Below are positions 1-7,566 of a DNA stretch of 18,479 nt, one piece after another. A program made the position numbers and the translations under genes. The stretch covers positions 1 to 18,479 of the forward strand of contig PXES01000012.1 of assembly GCA_003564655.1 (NCBI GenBank), written 5' to 3'. Under the pieces are notes generated by a model, which was given only the letters and a program-made list of their open reading frames with translations, did not search any database and was not told where the DNA came from. Source of the DNA: Paracoccaceae bacterium. GTDB lineage: Bacteria; Pseudomonadota; Alphaproteobacteria; Rhodobacterales; Rhodobacteraceae. Positions within the stretch are counted from its first letter, which is position 1; each line of letters starts with the position of its first letter.

Positions 1-239
1 GGCCACCAGTAAAGACCGGATCAGCCCGTGCGCCGTGATCGCGGTCGGATAGGGTGCGGCTTGCGCATCCGAATGCCGCTGGTCTCGCGGGTGCCTACCG
101 CCTGGGCATCGCGCAGGAGCGTCACTTGCCCCTCTTCGCTGGCACGCCTCTGGAGAAGCGCTTGCAGCGAAGCTCGGTCCCCATCCGCAGGGCAAAAAGG
201 TACTTGTCCCGCTGCCCGCGCGCCACTCCCCGAGACGCG
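1..239. other. no gene recognised at left edge
   Basis: I see no recognisable coding region here. On the minus strand the reading frame of aspS stays open past its TAG stop for about 70 codons, down to a TGA at 21-23, but the peptide resembles no family I know and has no start of its own. Plus-strand open frames here are antisense shadows that run on into aspS. No clear terminator with a U-tract follows aspS. Confidence 0.5.
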
Positions 240-2099
240 CTATTCTTTCGGCAGCACCCGCAGGCGCAGGTCGCGGAGTTGTTCGTTTGTGGGCGCCGAG
301 GGTGCGCCGAGCAGCAGGTCCTCGGCGCGCTGGGTCATGGGGAACATGATCCCCTGCCGGATATTCGCCTCATCCGCCAAAAGCATCACGATCCGGTCGA
401 TGCCCGCCGCGCAGCCGCCATGCGGGGGCGCGCCATAGCGGAACGCCCTGACCATGCCGCCGAAGCGCGTGTCGACCTCGGAGGCCGGGTAGCCCGCGAT
501 CTCGAAGGCGCGGTACATGATCTCGGGCGTGTGGTTGCGGATCGCGCCCGAGAGGATCTCATAGCCATTGCAGGCCAGGTCATACTGATAGCCCTTCACC
601 GCCAGCGGGTCGCCCTTCAGCGCGTCCATCCCGCCTTGGGGCATGGAGAATGGGTTGTGCGAGAAGTCGACCTTGCCGGTCTCGGGGTCGGCCTCATACA
701 TGGGGAAATCGACGATCCAGGCAAAGGCAAAGCGATCCGTGTCGATCAGCTTCAACTCCCGCCCGATCTCGTCGCGCGCCTTCGCGGCGACGCCTTCGAA
801 CTGCGCGGGCTTGCCGCCGAGGAAGAAGGCCGCGTCGCCCTCGCCGAGGCCGAGTTGCTGACGGATCGCCTCTGTGCGTTCGGGGCCGATATTCTTGGCG
901 AGGGGGCCTGCGGCTTCCATATCTTCGAGGGATATCTCGCCATTTTCAATTTTCGCACGAGCTGCTTGCACTGTGATCGAAAGCTCTTGCGCCACTGCAT
1001 CCGCAGTCTTCTTCCGCCAGAAGATATACCCCATCCCCGGCAGCCCCTGCGCCTGCGCAAAGGCATTCATCCGGTCGCAGAACTTGCGCGACCCGCCCCC
1101 GGGCGCAGGAATGGCGCGGATCTCGGTGCCCTCGTTCTCCAGCAGTTTTGCAAAGATCGCAAAGCCCGAGCCGCGGAAATGCTCGGACACCACCTGCATC
1201 TCGATCGGATTGCGCAGGTCCGGCTTGTCCGTGCCGTATTTCCGCAATGCCTCGGCAAAGGGGATCTGCGGCCAGCTTTCGGGCGCGTCCACCTTGCGCC
1301 CGCCGCCGAACTCCTCGAACACGCCCGCAATCACCGGGGCGACGGCGTCGAACACGTCCTGCTGTTCGACAAAGCTCATTTCGACATCCAACTGGTAGAA
1401 ATCCGTGGGCGAGCGGTCGGCGCGCGGGTCCTCGTCGCGGAAACACGGCGCGATCTGGAAATACTTGTCGAACCCCGACACCATGATCAGCTGCTTGAAC
1501 TGCTGCGGCGCCTGCGGCAGCGCATAGAACTTGCCCGGATGCAGCCGCGATGGCACGAGGAAGTCGCGCGCCCCCTCGGGGCTGGACGCCGTGATGATCG
1601 GCGTCTGGAACTCGGTGAAGCCCGTGGCCCACATCCGCTCGCGCATCGACCGCACGACGTTCGAGCGCAGCATCATGTTGGCGTGCAGCCCCTCGCGCCG
1701 CAGATCGAGGAAGCGGTAGGCGAGGCGGGTTTCCTCGGGGTAATCGGGCTCGCCGAAGACCGGCAGCGGCAGGTCGTCGGCCCCGCCGAGCACGTCCATC
1801 GCGCGCACATAGACCTCGATCTCGCCCGTGGGCAGGCGTGGGTTCACAAGCGCGGCATCGCGTGCCTTCACGCCGCCCTCGATGCGGATGCAGGTCTCGG
1901 CGCGCAGCTTCTCGATGGCGGCAAAGGCGGCCGAGTCGCTGTCGGCCAGCACCTGCGTCACGCCGTAATGGTCGCGCAGGTCGATGAACAGCACGCCGCC
2001 ATGGTCGCGGATGCGGTGCACCCAGCCCGACAGGCGCACGGTCGCGCCCACATCCGAGGACCGCAACTCGGCGCAGCTATGGGTACGATAGGCGTGCAT
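240..2099 (-). CDS. aspS: aspartate--tRNA ligase (AspRS)
   Basis: Cytoplasmic class II aminoacyl-tRNA synthetase that charges tRNA-Asp, and possibly tRNA-Asn in bacteria using the transamidation route. The 619-residue product has an N-terminal OB-fold anticodon-binding domain (about 1-110), class II motif 2 around FRDEDPRADR (220-229), an inserted GAD domain (about 290-440) and motif 3 near GIDRIVMLL (566-574). The ATG at 2099 is chosen because MHAYRTHSCAEL matches the usual AspRS N-terminus and AAAGGGA lies just upstream; the frame stays open 13 codons further, but that extension is not family-like. It is about 28 residues longer than the roughly 590 usual for bacterial AspRS. The excess appears to lie around residues 362-393, where the DNA is relatively AT-rich. 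It sits 71 bases downstream of the DUF3572 gene on the same strand and may be co-transcribed with it. Confidence 0.96.
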   Translation of the reverse strand: MHAYRTHSCAELRSSDVGATVRLSGWVHRIRDHGGVLFIDLRDHYGVTQVLADSDSAAFAAIEKLRAETCIRIEGGVKARDAALVNPRLPTGEIEVYVRAMDVLGGADDLPLPVFGEPDYPEETRLAYRFLDLRREGLHANMMLRSNVVRSMRERMWATGFTEFQTPIITASSPEGARDFLVPSRLHPGKFYALPQAPQQFKQLIMVSGFDKYFQIAPCFRDEDPRADRSPTDFYQLDVEMSFVEQQDVFDAVAPVIAGVFEEFGGGRKVDAPESWPQIPFAEALRKYGTDKPDLRNPIEMQVVSEHFRGSGFAIFAKLLENEGTEIRAIPAPGGGSRKFCDRMNAFAQAQGLPGMGYIFWRKKTADAVAQELSITVQAARAKIENGEISLEDMEAAGPLAKNIGPERTEAIRQQLGLGEGDAAFFLGGKPAQFEGVAAKARDEIGRELKLIDTDRFAFAWIVDFPMYEADPETGKVDFSHNPFSMPQGGMDALKGDPLAVKGYQYDLACNGYEILSGAIRNHTPEIMYRAFEIAGYPASEVDTRFGGMVRAFRYGAPPHGGCAAGIDRIVMLLADEANIRQGIMFPMTQRAEDLLLGAPSAPTNEQLRDLRLRVLPKE

Positions 2100-2170
2100 G
2101 TCGGGTCCCTTTGGCTGATGATACCGGGCGCGATACACAGGCTGGGACGCGGGAAGTCAAGGGCCGTGGC

Positions 2171-2455
2171 TCAGGTCCAGTGCATTCCGGCCTGCCCGGC
2201 CATCACGGCATGCGCCATCGCCAGCCGTTCGGGCGCAAGGTCGAGGGCGTGCGCGCAGTCGAGCACGGTGGCATCGCGCATCATGATGAAATCCAGCGCC
2301 GCGGCCAGCACCGCGGGGTCAGTGTCGGCCAGCGCGGCGCGCAGCCCGTCCGCGTCGGTGCCGCTGGCGGTAAGGAAGACTGGCAGCAACTCTTCTTGCG
2401 CGCAAAGCCAGACCAGCCCCTGCGCGGCGATCGCTTCGGCGGTCTGTGTGTCCAT
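2171..2455 (-). CDS. DUF3572 family protein
   Basis: Small 94-residue protein that I recognise as the DUF3572 family, found in alphaproteobacteria and of unknown function. It is mostly helical, with an N-terminal stretch AAQGLVWLCAQEELLPVFL (10-28) and a second conserved part around ALDFIMMRDATVLDCAHAL (53-71), the family's typical 'D-x-x-L-x-x-F/C' region. There is no signal peptide or membrane segment. The ATG at 2455 has no clear Shine-Dalgarno sequence. It is divergent from pleD with 89 bases between starts. From memory, DUF3572 genes often sit next to divK/pleD in this class, which suggests a link to cell-cycle or c-di-GMP signalling, but that is context only. aspS follows 71 bases downstream. 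Confidence 0.85.
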   Translation of the reverse strand: MDTQTAEAIAAQGLVWLCAQEELLPVFLTASGTDADGLRAALADTDPAVLAAALDFIMMRDATVLDCAHALDLAPERLAMAHAVMAGQAGMHWT

Positions 2456-2544
2456 CGCTGTCGGCCCCGCGGTTCTGGAAAGGGTTTCTTAACTACTCGG
2501 GCCTATCTTGTTCAGCATCGGTTTACCATAATGGGATGACAGGC

Positions 2545-3963
2545 ATGTCCGGACAGATACTGGTGGTGGATGACCTGTCCCTCAGCCGCATGGTGTTGCG
2601 TGCCAAGCTGGCGTCCGCCTGTTACAATGCGATCCTGGCCTCTGATGCGCAATCCGCGCTGGCGCTCGCACAGGCGCATCTGCCGGACCTGATCCTGCTC
2701 GATAACGGGTTGCCGGACATGTCCGGTATAGCGCTGCTGCGCCAGTTGCGCGCCGAGCCGCGCACTAGCGACATTCCGGTGATCCTCGTTACGGCCGACA
2801 CGTCACGCGAGACGCGGTTGCAGGCGCTGCGCGCCGGCGCCGATGACGTGCTGACCAAGCCGCTGGACGAGGCGATGTTGATGAGCCGGGTGCGCGGGCT
2901 GCTGCGCCGCGACGCGATCCAGAAGGAACTGCGCGATCAGGCCGCCCCCGCGCTTTGTACCGGTATGTCCGAGGCACCCGCCCCCTTTCCTGCCAAGCCG
3001 CAGGTGGCGCTTATCTGCCACACGGCGCCCGCCGATGGCCCTGACGAGTCGGCCCTCGCCAGCAGTCGGCCCGTGCACGATATCACGATGACGTTGCCCG
3101 AGGTGCTCAGCTTGCAGCCAGACTCTCGCTTGCCCGATCTGTTCCTGCTGGCCCCGGAGGTCGCCTTGCAGCACGGCCTTGACGTGGTCAGCGAACTGGG
3201 CTCGCGCCCCGTTACGCGGCGGATCCCCGTCGTCGTGGTGCTGCCTGCCGGAATGGCGGCGCTGGGTGCCATGGCGCTCGACCTCGGTGCCGCCGATGTG
3301 CTGCGCCTGCCGCTCGACGCCGAAGAGGCAGCGCTGCGGCTGAATATGGTCGCGGCGTCGAAAAGCCGCGCTGACGCGCTGCGCAAGGCGGTCGGCGAGG
3401 AGCTTGGCCTCGCCGCACGCGATCCGCTTACAGGGCTTTTCAACCGCCGCCACGCCCTTGCGCGACTGACCGAATTGCTGGCGGCGCGGCAGTGCGACCC
3501 GGCCAGCCCAGTCTCGGTTCTGCTAGTGGATCTCGACCATTTCAAGCGCGTCAATGACGACCTGGGTCACAGCGCGGGGGACGAGGTGTTGATCGAGGCG
3601 ACGCGCCGGATGCGCGCGGTATTGCGCGCAGGTGATGTTCAGGCGCGCTATGGCGGCGAAGAGTTTTTGCTGATCCTGCCTGAGACAGGACTGGAAGAGG
3701 CGGAGCGCGTCGCCGCACGGCTCTGCGCGGTCATCGCCGAGGCGCCCTATGCGCTCCAGTCGGGGCAGGCACTGCTGCGACTGACCGTGTCGGTAGGCGT
3801 GGCGACGATTGCGGGGAACGATACGGGGCCGGTGGCGCAGCAGGCACGCACGCTGATCGACTGCGCGGATCTGGCGCTGCGCAAGGCCAAGCGGGCCGGG
3901 CGCAACCAGGTCGGGCTGCACACCCTTCCTGCCCTTCAGGACGTGCCGTGTGCTACGGCCTGA
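2545..3963 (+). CDS. pleD: PleD-type response regulator / diguanylate cyclase
   Basis: Cytoplasmic response regulator that makes cyclic di-GMP from two GTP when phosphorylated. The 472-residue product has receiver domain 1 (about 3-120) with acidic pocket D9/D10, phospho-acceptor D53 and K105. A second, adaptor-like receiver (about 150-275) has lost its acceptor Asp (LLAPEV at 201-206). The GGDEF domain (about 285-460) has an intact GGEEF signature at 370-374, so it is probably active. An RxxD product-inhibition site (RAGD, 361-364) lies five residues before it, as in Caulobacter PleD. Start: ATG at 2545 gives MSGQILVVDD, the normal receiver beginning; an ATG at 2536 adds three residues and is possible. 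Unlike Caulobacter, no divK gene sits immediately upstream; the divergent DUF3572 gene does. Confidence 0.93.
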   Translation: MSGQILVVDDLSLSRMVLRAKLASACYNAILASDAQSALALAQAHLPDLILLDNGLPDMSGIALLRQLRAEPRTSDIPVILVTADTSRETRLQALRAGADDVLTKPLDEAMLMSRVRGLLRRDAIQKELRDQAAPALCTGMSEAPAPFPAKPQVALICHTAPADGPDESALASSRPVHDITMTLPEVLSLQPDSRLPDLFLLAPEVALQHGLDVVSELGSRPVTRRIPVVVVLPAGMAALGAMALDLGAADVLRLPLDAEEAALRLNMVAASKSRADALRKAVGEELGLAARDPLTGLFNRRHALARLTELLAARQCDPASPVSVLLVDLDHFKRVNDDLGHSAGDEVLIEATRRMRAVLRAGDVQARYGGEEFLLILPETGLEEAERVAARLCAVIAEAPYALQSGQALLRLTVSVGVATIAGNDTGPVAQQARTLIDCADLALRKAKRAGRNQVGLHTLPALQDVPCATA

Positions 3964-4211
3964 CAGAGAGACTGTGCATTGCGGAGGCGGAACCCGGAGG
4001 GGTATCACTGTTGCGGGCTGCCATCTTCGGACAAGCGCGTCGCAGATCGACTGCGGCGTGTCGAGGGCGCGGCGGTTATCGTCTGCATGGCTGCGCAAGA
4101 GGCTCCTGCAAAAACCCTTGTGTTACAGAGAGGCCGAGCCGCCTGCCCCCGGTGCATGCCGAAGCGCGCAAGACCCCACCGATGCGCACCATGCAAACTC
4201 TCGACATGTCT

Positions 4212-4258
4212 GCGCATTCCGGCGGAATTGCGCGGACGCGGTGTCCGGCTTTTCCGGA
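4212..4258. repeat. pair of adjacent inverted repeats
   Basis: GCGCATTCC-GGC-GGAATTGCGC (4212-4233) pairs as GCGCA/TGCGC and TTCC/GGAA with one bulged T. It is followed by TCCGG-CTTTT-CCGGA at 4244-4258, which competes with an alternative GGAC/GTCC pairing at 4234-4246. They could be part of the 3' end of the converging transcripts or of a small RNA; the sequence alone does not decide. Confidence 0.4.
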
Positions 4259-4463
4259 AGACCCGCGCTGACGGCGTGAGCGACACAGCAGTCTGCGCGG
4301 CCATTTCGCCGCATCGTGGCGGGTCGCCGGAATGCCTGTAGGGATGGAATCAGAAATCCGAACACAACGAGAGGCCGCGCGCCCGGCTGACACACGCTCT
4401 GAAGGATCGGCGCCATGCATGGACGGGCCGGCCTCCGCTGCCGGCTTCGCGGTTTCCCATGTC

Positions 4464-4526
4464 GGACGAAGTGAGCATGTCCAGAGGGGAAGCCATCCCC
4501 TCCGCAGGTCGCAAGCCGACCTACGG
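4464..4526. repeat. three consecutive hairpins, possible structured RNA
   Basis: Three inverted repeats lie almost end to end: GGAC/GTCC (4464-4482, 11-base loop); GAGGGGA-AGCCA-TCCCCTC (4484-4502, seven perfect pairs); and a 25-base hairpin at 4502-4526 with CCG/CGG and AGGTCG/CGACCT arms around one mismatch and a CAAGC loop. Perfect GC-rich stems this close together in a non-coding stretch suggest a folded RNA. I do not recognise the family, and neither strand shows a terminal U-run. Confidence 0.4.
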
Positions 4527-4591
4527 CACTCAACGCGCTCGGCCCACGCCGCAAGGTCGGGACGACGCAGGTCAGGGGGTCGAGACGCGCG

Positions 4592-5077
4592 TCAGGCCAG
4601 CCAGTTGCGGAATTCGTCGATTACCCGCGCATAGGTCGCGCGCTTGAATGGCACGATGCTGTCAAGCAGATCATCCGCCGCCATCCAGCGCCACGCGCTG
4701 AATTCCGGGTGGGCCGTTTCGAGGTCGATCTGCGTGTCCTGCCCGTCAAAACGCATCAGGTACCAGCGCTGGCGCTGGCCGCGAAACTTCCCTCCCCAGA
4801 TGGTCGGGACCATTTGGGGAGTGATGTCATAGCGCAGCCAGTCGCGCGTCTCGGCCAGCATCGTGACCGCCTCGGGCGGGATGCTGGTTTCTTCGTGCAA
4901 CTCGCGCAGGCCCGCCGTTTCCGGTTCCTCGCCCGGGTCGATCCCGCCCTGCGGCATCTGCCAGGCGGGCAGGTCTGTATCAAGGCGGCGCGCGGCGAAG
5001 ATCAGCCCGCCGGGATTGATCAGCATGACCCCGACACAGGGCCGATACGGAAGGGCCGCGACAGCCTCGGGCGTCAT
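4592..5077 (-). CDS. rppH: RNA pyrophosphohydrolase (Nudix)
   Basis: Nudix hydrolase that removes pyrophosphate from the 5' triphosphate end of mRNA, which opens transcripts to RNase E decay. The 161-residue product has the family's start (YRPCVGVMLIN, 11-21), the AWQMPQGGIDPGE segment (38-50) and a Nudix box from G44 through E50, R58, E59, E62 and E63. The usual Gly before the last hydrophobic residue of the box is Ser (S65). The WxxYDxP stretch (81-87) and the KFRGQRQRWYLMRF block (98-111) are typical of RppH rather than other Nudix enzymes. Its ATG overlaps the ctpA stop by four bases (ATGA), so it is the last gene of the gpmI-envC-ctpA-rppH run and probably translationally coupled. Confidence 0.93.
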   Translation of the reverse strand: MTPEAVAALPYRPCVGVMLINPGGLIFAARRLDTDLPAWQMPQGGIDPGEEPETAGLRELHEETSIPPEAVTMLAETRDWLRYDITPQMVPTIWGGKFRGQRQRWYLMRFDGQDTQIDLETAHPEFSAWRWMAADDLLDSIVPFKRATYARVIDEFRNWLA

Positions 5078-6411
5078 TGCCGCCCGTTCAGCGCCGTCAG
5101 CCCGCGCAGGATGTCAAGCGCATAGGCAAGCTGGTAGTCCTCTTGACGCAGCTGTGCCGCCGTTTCGGCGCGCTCGCGCTCTTCTTCCATCTGCCGACGC
5201 TCGTCGTCGGTCATGTCGCGATTGTCCAGCCGCCCGCGCAGGTCGGCTTCCGAGCGCGGCGGAAGATCATTCTCGGCCTCGTCTTCCGAGATCGGCTGGC
5301 GGCGCGGCTGTTCGACCACAATGTCCGGCGAGACGCCCAGTGCCTGAATCGACCGGCCCGAGGGCGTGTAATAGAGCGAGGTCGTCAGCCGGATCGCGCC
5401 GTCACCACGCAGCGGCATCACTGTCTGCACCGACCCCTTGCCGAAGCTGCGTGTGCCCACGACGATCGCGCGGCGGTGATCCTGCAGCGCGCCCGCGACG
5501 ATCTCCGAGGCCGAGGCCGAGCCACCATTGATCAGCACCACCAGCGGGCGGCCCTCGATCATGTCGCCCGCCTGGGCGTTGAAGCGCTCACCCGCGCCCT
5601 CTTCGCGCCCGCGAGTCGAGACGATCTCGCCTTGCTCGAGGAAAGCGTCAGAAACGCGGATCGCCTGGGTCAGCAGCCCGCCCGGATTGTTGCGCATGTC
5701 CAGAACGACGCCGCCCAGATTGTCGATCCCGCCAAGCTCGTCGATGGCCTCTTGCAGACCGTCGCGCAGGTTGGGGAAGGTCTGTTCGTTGAACGTGGTG
5801 ACACGCAGGATGACATTGTCGCCCTCGGTGCGGACGCGCACTGCCTGCAGCCGGATCGTGTCGCGGATGATCGACAGGTCGAAGGGTTCGGATTCGCCCT
5901 CACGCACCACGGTGATGATGATCTCGGACCCCACCGGGCCGCGCATCATGTCCACGGCCTGCGAAAGCGTCAGCCCCATCACCGACTCGCCATCGACATG
6001 GGTGATCAGGTCACCCGGCTCGACGCCAGCCTTGTCGGCGGGGGTGCCGTCCATCGGCGTCACGACCTTGATGAAGCCTTCCTCCTGCGTCACCTCGATG
6101 CCAAGGCCCCCGAAAGAGCCGCGGGTCTGGGGGCGCATATCGTCGAAATCGTCGGGCGGCATGTAGCCCGAATGCGGGTCGAGCGACATCAGCATCCCGT
6201 TGATCGCCGCCTCGATCAGCTTCGCGGTGTCGGGCTCGTCGACATACTGGTTGCGAATGCGCTCGAACACGTCGCCGAACAGGTCGAGTTGCTCGTAGAC
6301 CGAGCTGGAGCGGACACGTTCCTGCGCCAGCAGGGGGCCTGCGACCTGCGTGGCGATCAGCGCCCCGCCCAGAATGCCCGCCAGACCTGCCATCACGAAC
6401 TTCTTCATCAT
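5074..6411 (-). CDS. ctpA: S41 family carboxyl-terminal processing protease
   Basis: Periplasmic tail-specific serine protease. The 445-residue product begins with a signal peptide or anchor (MMKKFVMAGLAGILGGALIA, cut or anchored near residues 28-30). It has a PDZ domain (about 95-175) and an S41 catalytic domain (about 185-365). The Ser/Lys dyad is S300 in GGSASASE and K325 in SFGKGSVQ, with Q329 four residues on, the same 25-residue spacing as Bacillus CtpB. The tail (about 366-425) is highly charged and ends in a short helix. AGGA lies 4 bases before the ATG at 6411 and 7 before a second ATG at 6408; either start is possible. Only 6 bases separate it from the envC stop. EnvC-type activators and CTPs both act on the envelope peptidoglycan system, which makes the pairing sensible. 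Confidence 0.94.
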   Translation of the reverse strand: MMKKFVMAGLAGILGGALIATQVAGPLLAQERVRSSSVYEQLDLFGDVFERIRNQYVDEPDTAKLIEAAINGMLMSLDPHSGYMPPDDFDDMRPQTRGSFGGLGIEVTQEEGFIKVVTPMDGTPADKAGVEPGDLITHVDGESVMGLTLSQAVDMMRGPVGSEIIITVVREGESEPFDLSIIRDTIRLQAVRVRTEGDNVILRVTTFNEQTFPNLRDGLQEAIDELGGIDNLGGVVLDMRNNPGGLLTQAIRVSDAFLEQGEIVSTRGREEGAGERFNAQAGDMIEGRPLVVLINGGSASASEIVAGALQDHRRAIVVGTRSFGKGSVQTVMPLRGDGAIRLTTSLYYTPSGRSIQALGVSPDIVVEQPRRQPISEDEAENDLPPRSEADLRGRLDNRDMTDDERRQMEEERERAETAAQLRQEDYQLAYALDILRGLTALNGRQ

Positions 6412-6417
6412 CCCGTC

Positions 6418-7566
6418 CTACTCTCGCGCCTGCGCGCGTCCTGCGTTGCCGATCCCGTCATGCTCGCCCGCTACACTGAAAGCGAACCAGGGCTCTGGGT
6501 CAATGGGCTTCCCCTCATGCCGGATTTCAAAATAGAGTGTTTGCGAGCGGCTGCCAGAGTTGGCCTGTCCGGGCGGGGCGGGCGGCATGGTTCCCAGGGG
6601 TGTGCCCTCGGGGAGAATCTCGCCAGTGCGCACCAACACCTCATCAAGCCCTGACAACACCATCAGATACGCTTCGGCAGGCTCGACGATAACGACCTGC
6701 CCATGGCCCGAAAGCGGCCCCGCATAGCGAACTGTCGCCGACCACGGCGCCGTGACCAGCGCCTCGGGGGCGGTGGCCAGAACAAGCCCGTCGCGGGTAA
6801 CACCCGCTGCATCGCTGGCGCCAAATCCGTGCAACAGTGTCGCACGGACCGGCAGGGCCAGCGTTCCGCGCGCGGCAAGGAACGACAGCGCCGGGCTGCC
6901 TTCGGCATGGGCGCTGCGCCCGGCCAGATCGGCGGCAAAGTCCTGCAGTGTCTCGCTGTCGCGGGCCAGTGCGGCAAGATAATCCTCGCTGTCGCCCAGC
7001 CGCTGCGGCAGCGGGCCGCGATCGGCGATGGCCTGCGCAAGGCGGGTGCGCGCGGTCTGAGCGGCCTCGAGCCCCTGTTCGAGCGCCAGCGTGCCATATT
7101 GCCGCGCCCGGCGCAGGGCGCGCAACTCCTCCAGTTCCTCGCGCAGCGTGGCCGCCTCGCGCGCCAGGGCAGGCGAGATTTCACCCAGCAGCATTCCTGC
7201 GCGCGCGGTCGCAAGCGCGCCTTCGGGGTGCAGCATGGCAAGGGCGGGGTCGGTGCGTTCCGTGGCCATCAGCACACCGAGCAGGCGCGTCAGCCGTTCC
7301 GAGGCGGCGCGGAAGCGCTGCGTCTGCGCGCGCTCCTCGAGTTGTGCGGTGCGCAGCCCCTCGCGCAGGGCGACGAGGCCGTCCTCATAGGCCTGGATGG
7401 TCTCGCCCAGCGCGGCGATCTGCGCCCGTCCGCTGCCAGCCTCCTGCATCGCTGTGGTCGCAGCCTCGATCGCGCGCGCGGCGTCGAGGGCGCGCTGCGC
7501 AGGGTCGGCGAGGATCGGTCCGCCTGCCAGCGTCAGACACAAAAACGTGGCGGCGGCGCGGATCAT
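6418..7566 (-). CDS. EnvC-like murein hydrolase activator, degenerate LytM/M23
   Basis: Periplasmic coiled-coil protein of the EnvC type, expected to activate cell-wall amidases at division. The 382-residue product has a signal peptide (cleavage likely after PILA, residue 20), a long helical/coiled-coil region rich in Ala, Glu, Arg and Leu (about 22-215) and a C-terminal LytM fold (about 235-362). The fold is recognisable from GHGQVVIVEPAEAY (287-300) and LYFEIRHEGKPIDPEPWF (344-361). The zinc-binding His residues of active M23 peptidases are missing: the usual HLHFE is LYFE, and the YAHLS strand reads LMVLSGLD. It is therefore probably a regulator rather than an enzyme. The ATG at 7566 overlaps the gpmI stop by four bases; the frame extends further up but runs inside gpmI. 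Confidence 0.88.
   Translation of the reverse strand: MIRAAATFLCLTLAGGPILADPAQRALDAARAIEAATTAMQEAGSGRAQIAALGETIQAYEDGLVALREGLRTAQLEERAQTQRFRAASERLTRLLGVLMATERTDPALAMLHPEGALATARAGMLLGEISPALAREAATLREELEELRALRRARQYGTLALEQGLEAAQTARTRLAQAIADRGPLPQRLGDSEDYLAALARDSETLQDFAADLAGRSAHAEGSPALSFLAARGTLALPVRATLLHGFGASDAAGVTRDGLVLATAPEALVTAPWSATVRYAGPLSGHGQVVIVEPAEAYLMVLSGLDEVLVRTGEILPEGTPLGTMPPAPPGQANSGSRSQTLYFEIRHEGKPIDPEPWFAFSVAGEHDGIGNAGRAQARE

Larger units (their letters stand above)
3964..4591. other. 628-base gene-free region rich in hairpins
   Basis: No open frame here has protein-like composition: the candidates are rich in Arg, Cys, His and Pro and resemble no family. I found no tRNA or CRISPR pattern. 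The stretch contains several inverted repeats, notably at 4212-4233 and three back to back at 4464-4526. None is followed by a U-tract on either strand, so they do not look like ordinary terminators. The region lies between the 3' ends of pleD (plus) and rppH (minus), so transcripts converge on it. Confidence 0.6.

Noticed and set aside
21..239. Open frame continuing about 70 codons beyond the aspS TAG in the same frame
   Set aside because: It could suggest readthrough or a broken C-terminal extension, but AspRS normally ends where the TAG is and the extra peptide resembles nothing known.
54..2492. Plus-strand open frame of 812 codons
   Set aside because: It is the antisense shadow of aspS and the DUF3572 gene. 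High-GC codon bias keeps the opposite strand open, and the composition (rich in Arg, His, Ala, Leu) is not that of a known family.
4123..4554. Minus-strand open frame of 143 codons in the gene-free region
   Set aside because: High Arg, Cys and Pro content, no domain pattern and no ribosome-binding site. It coincides with the hairpin clusters, which fits non-coding DNA better.
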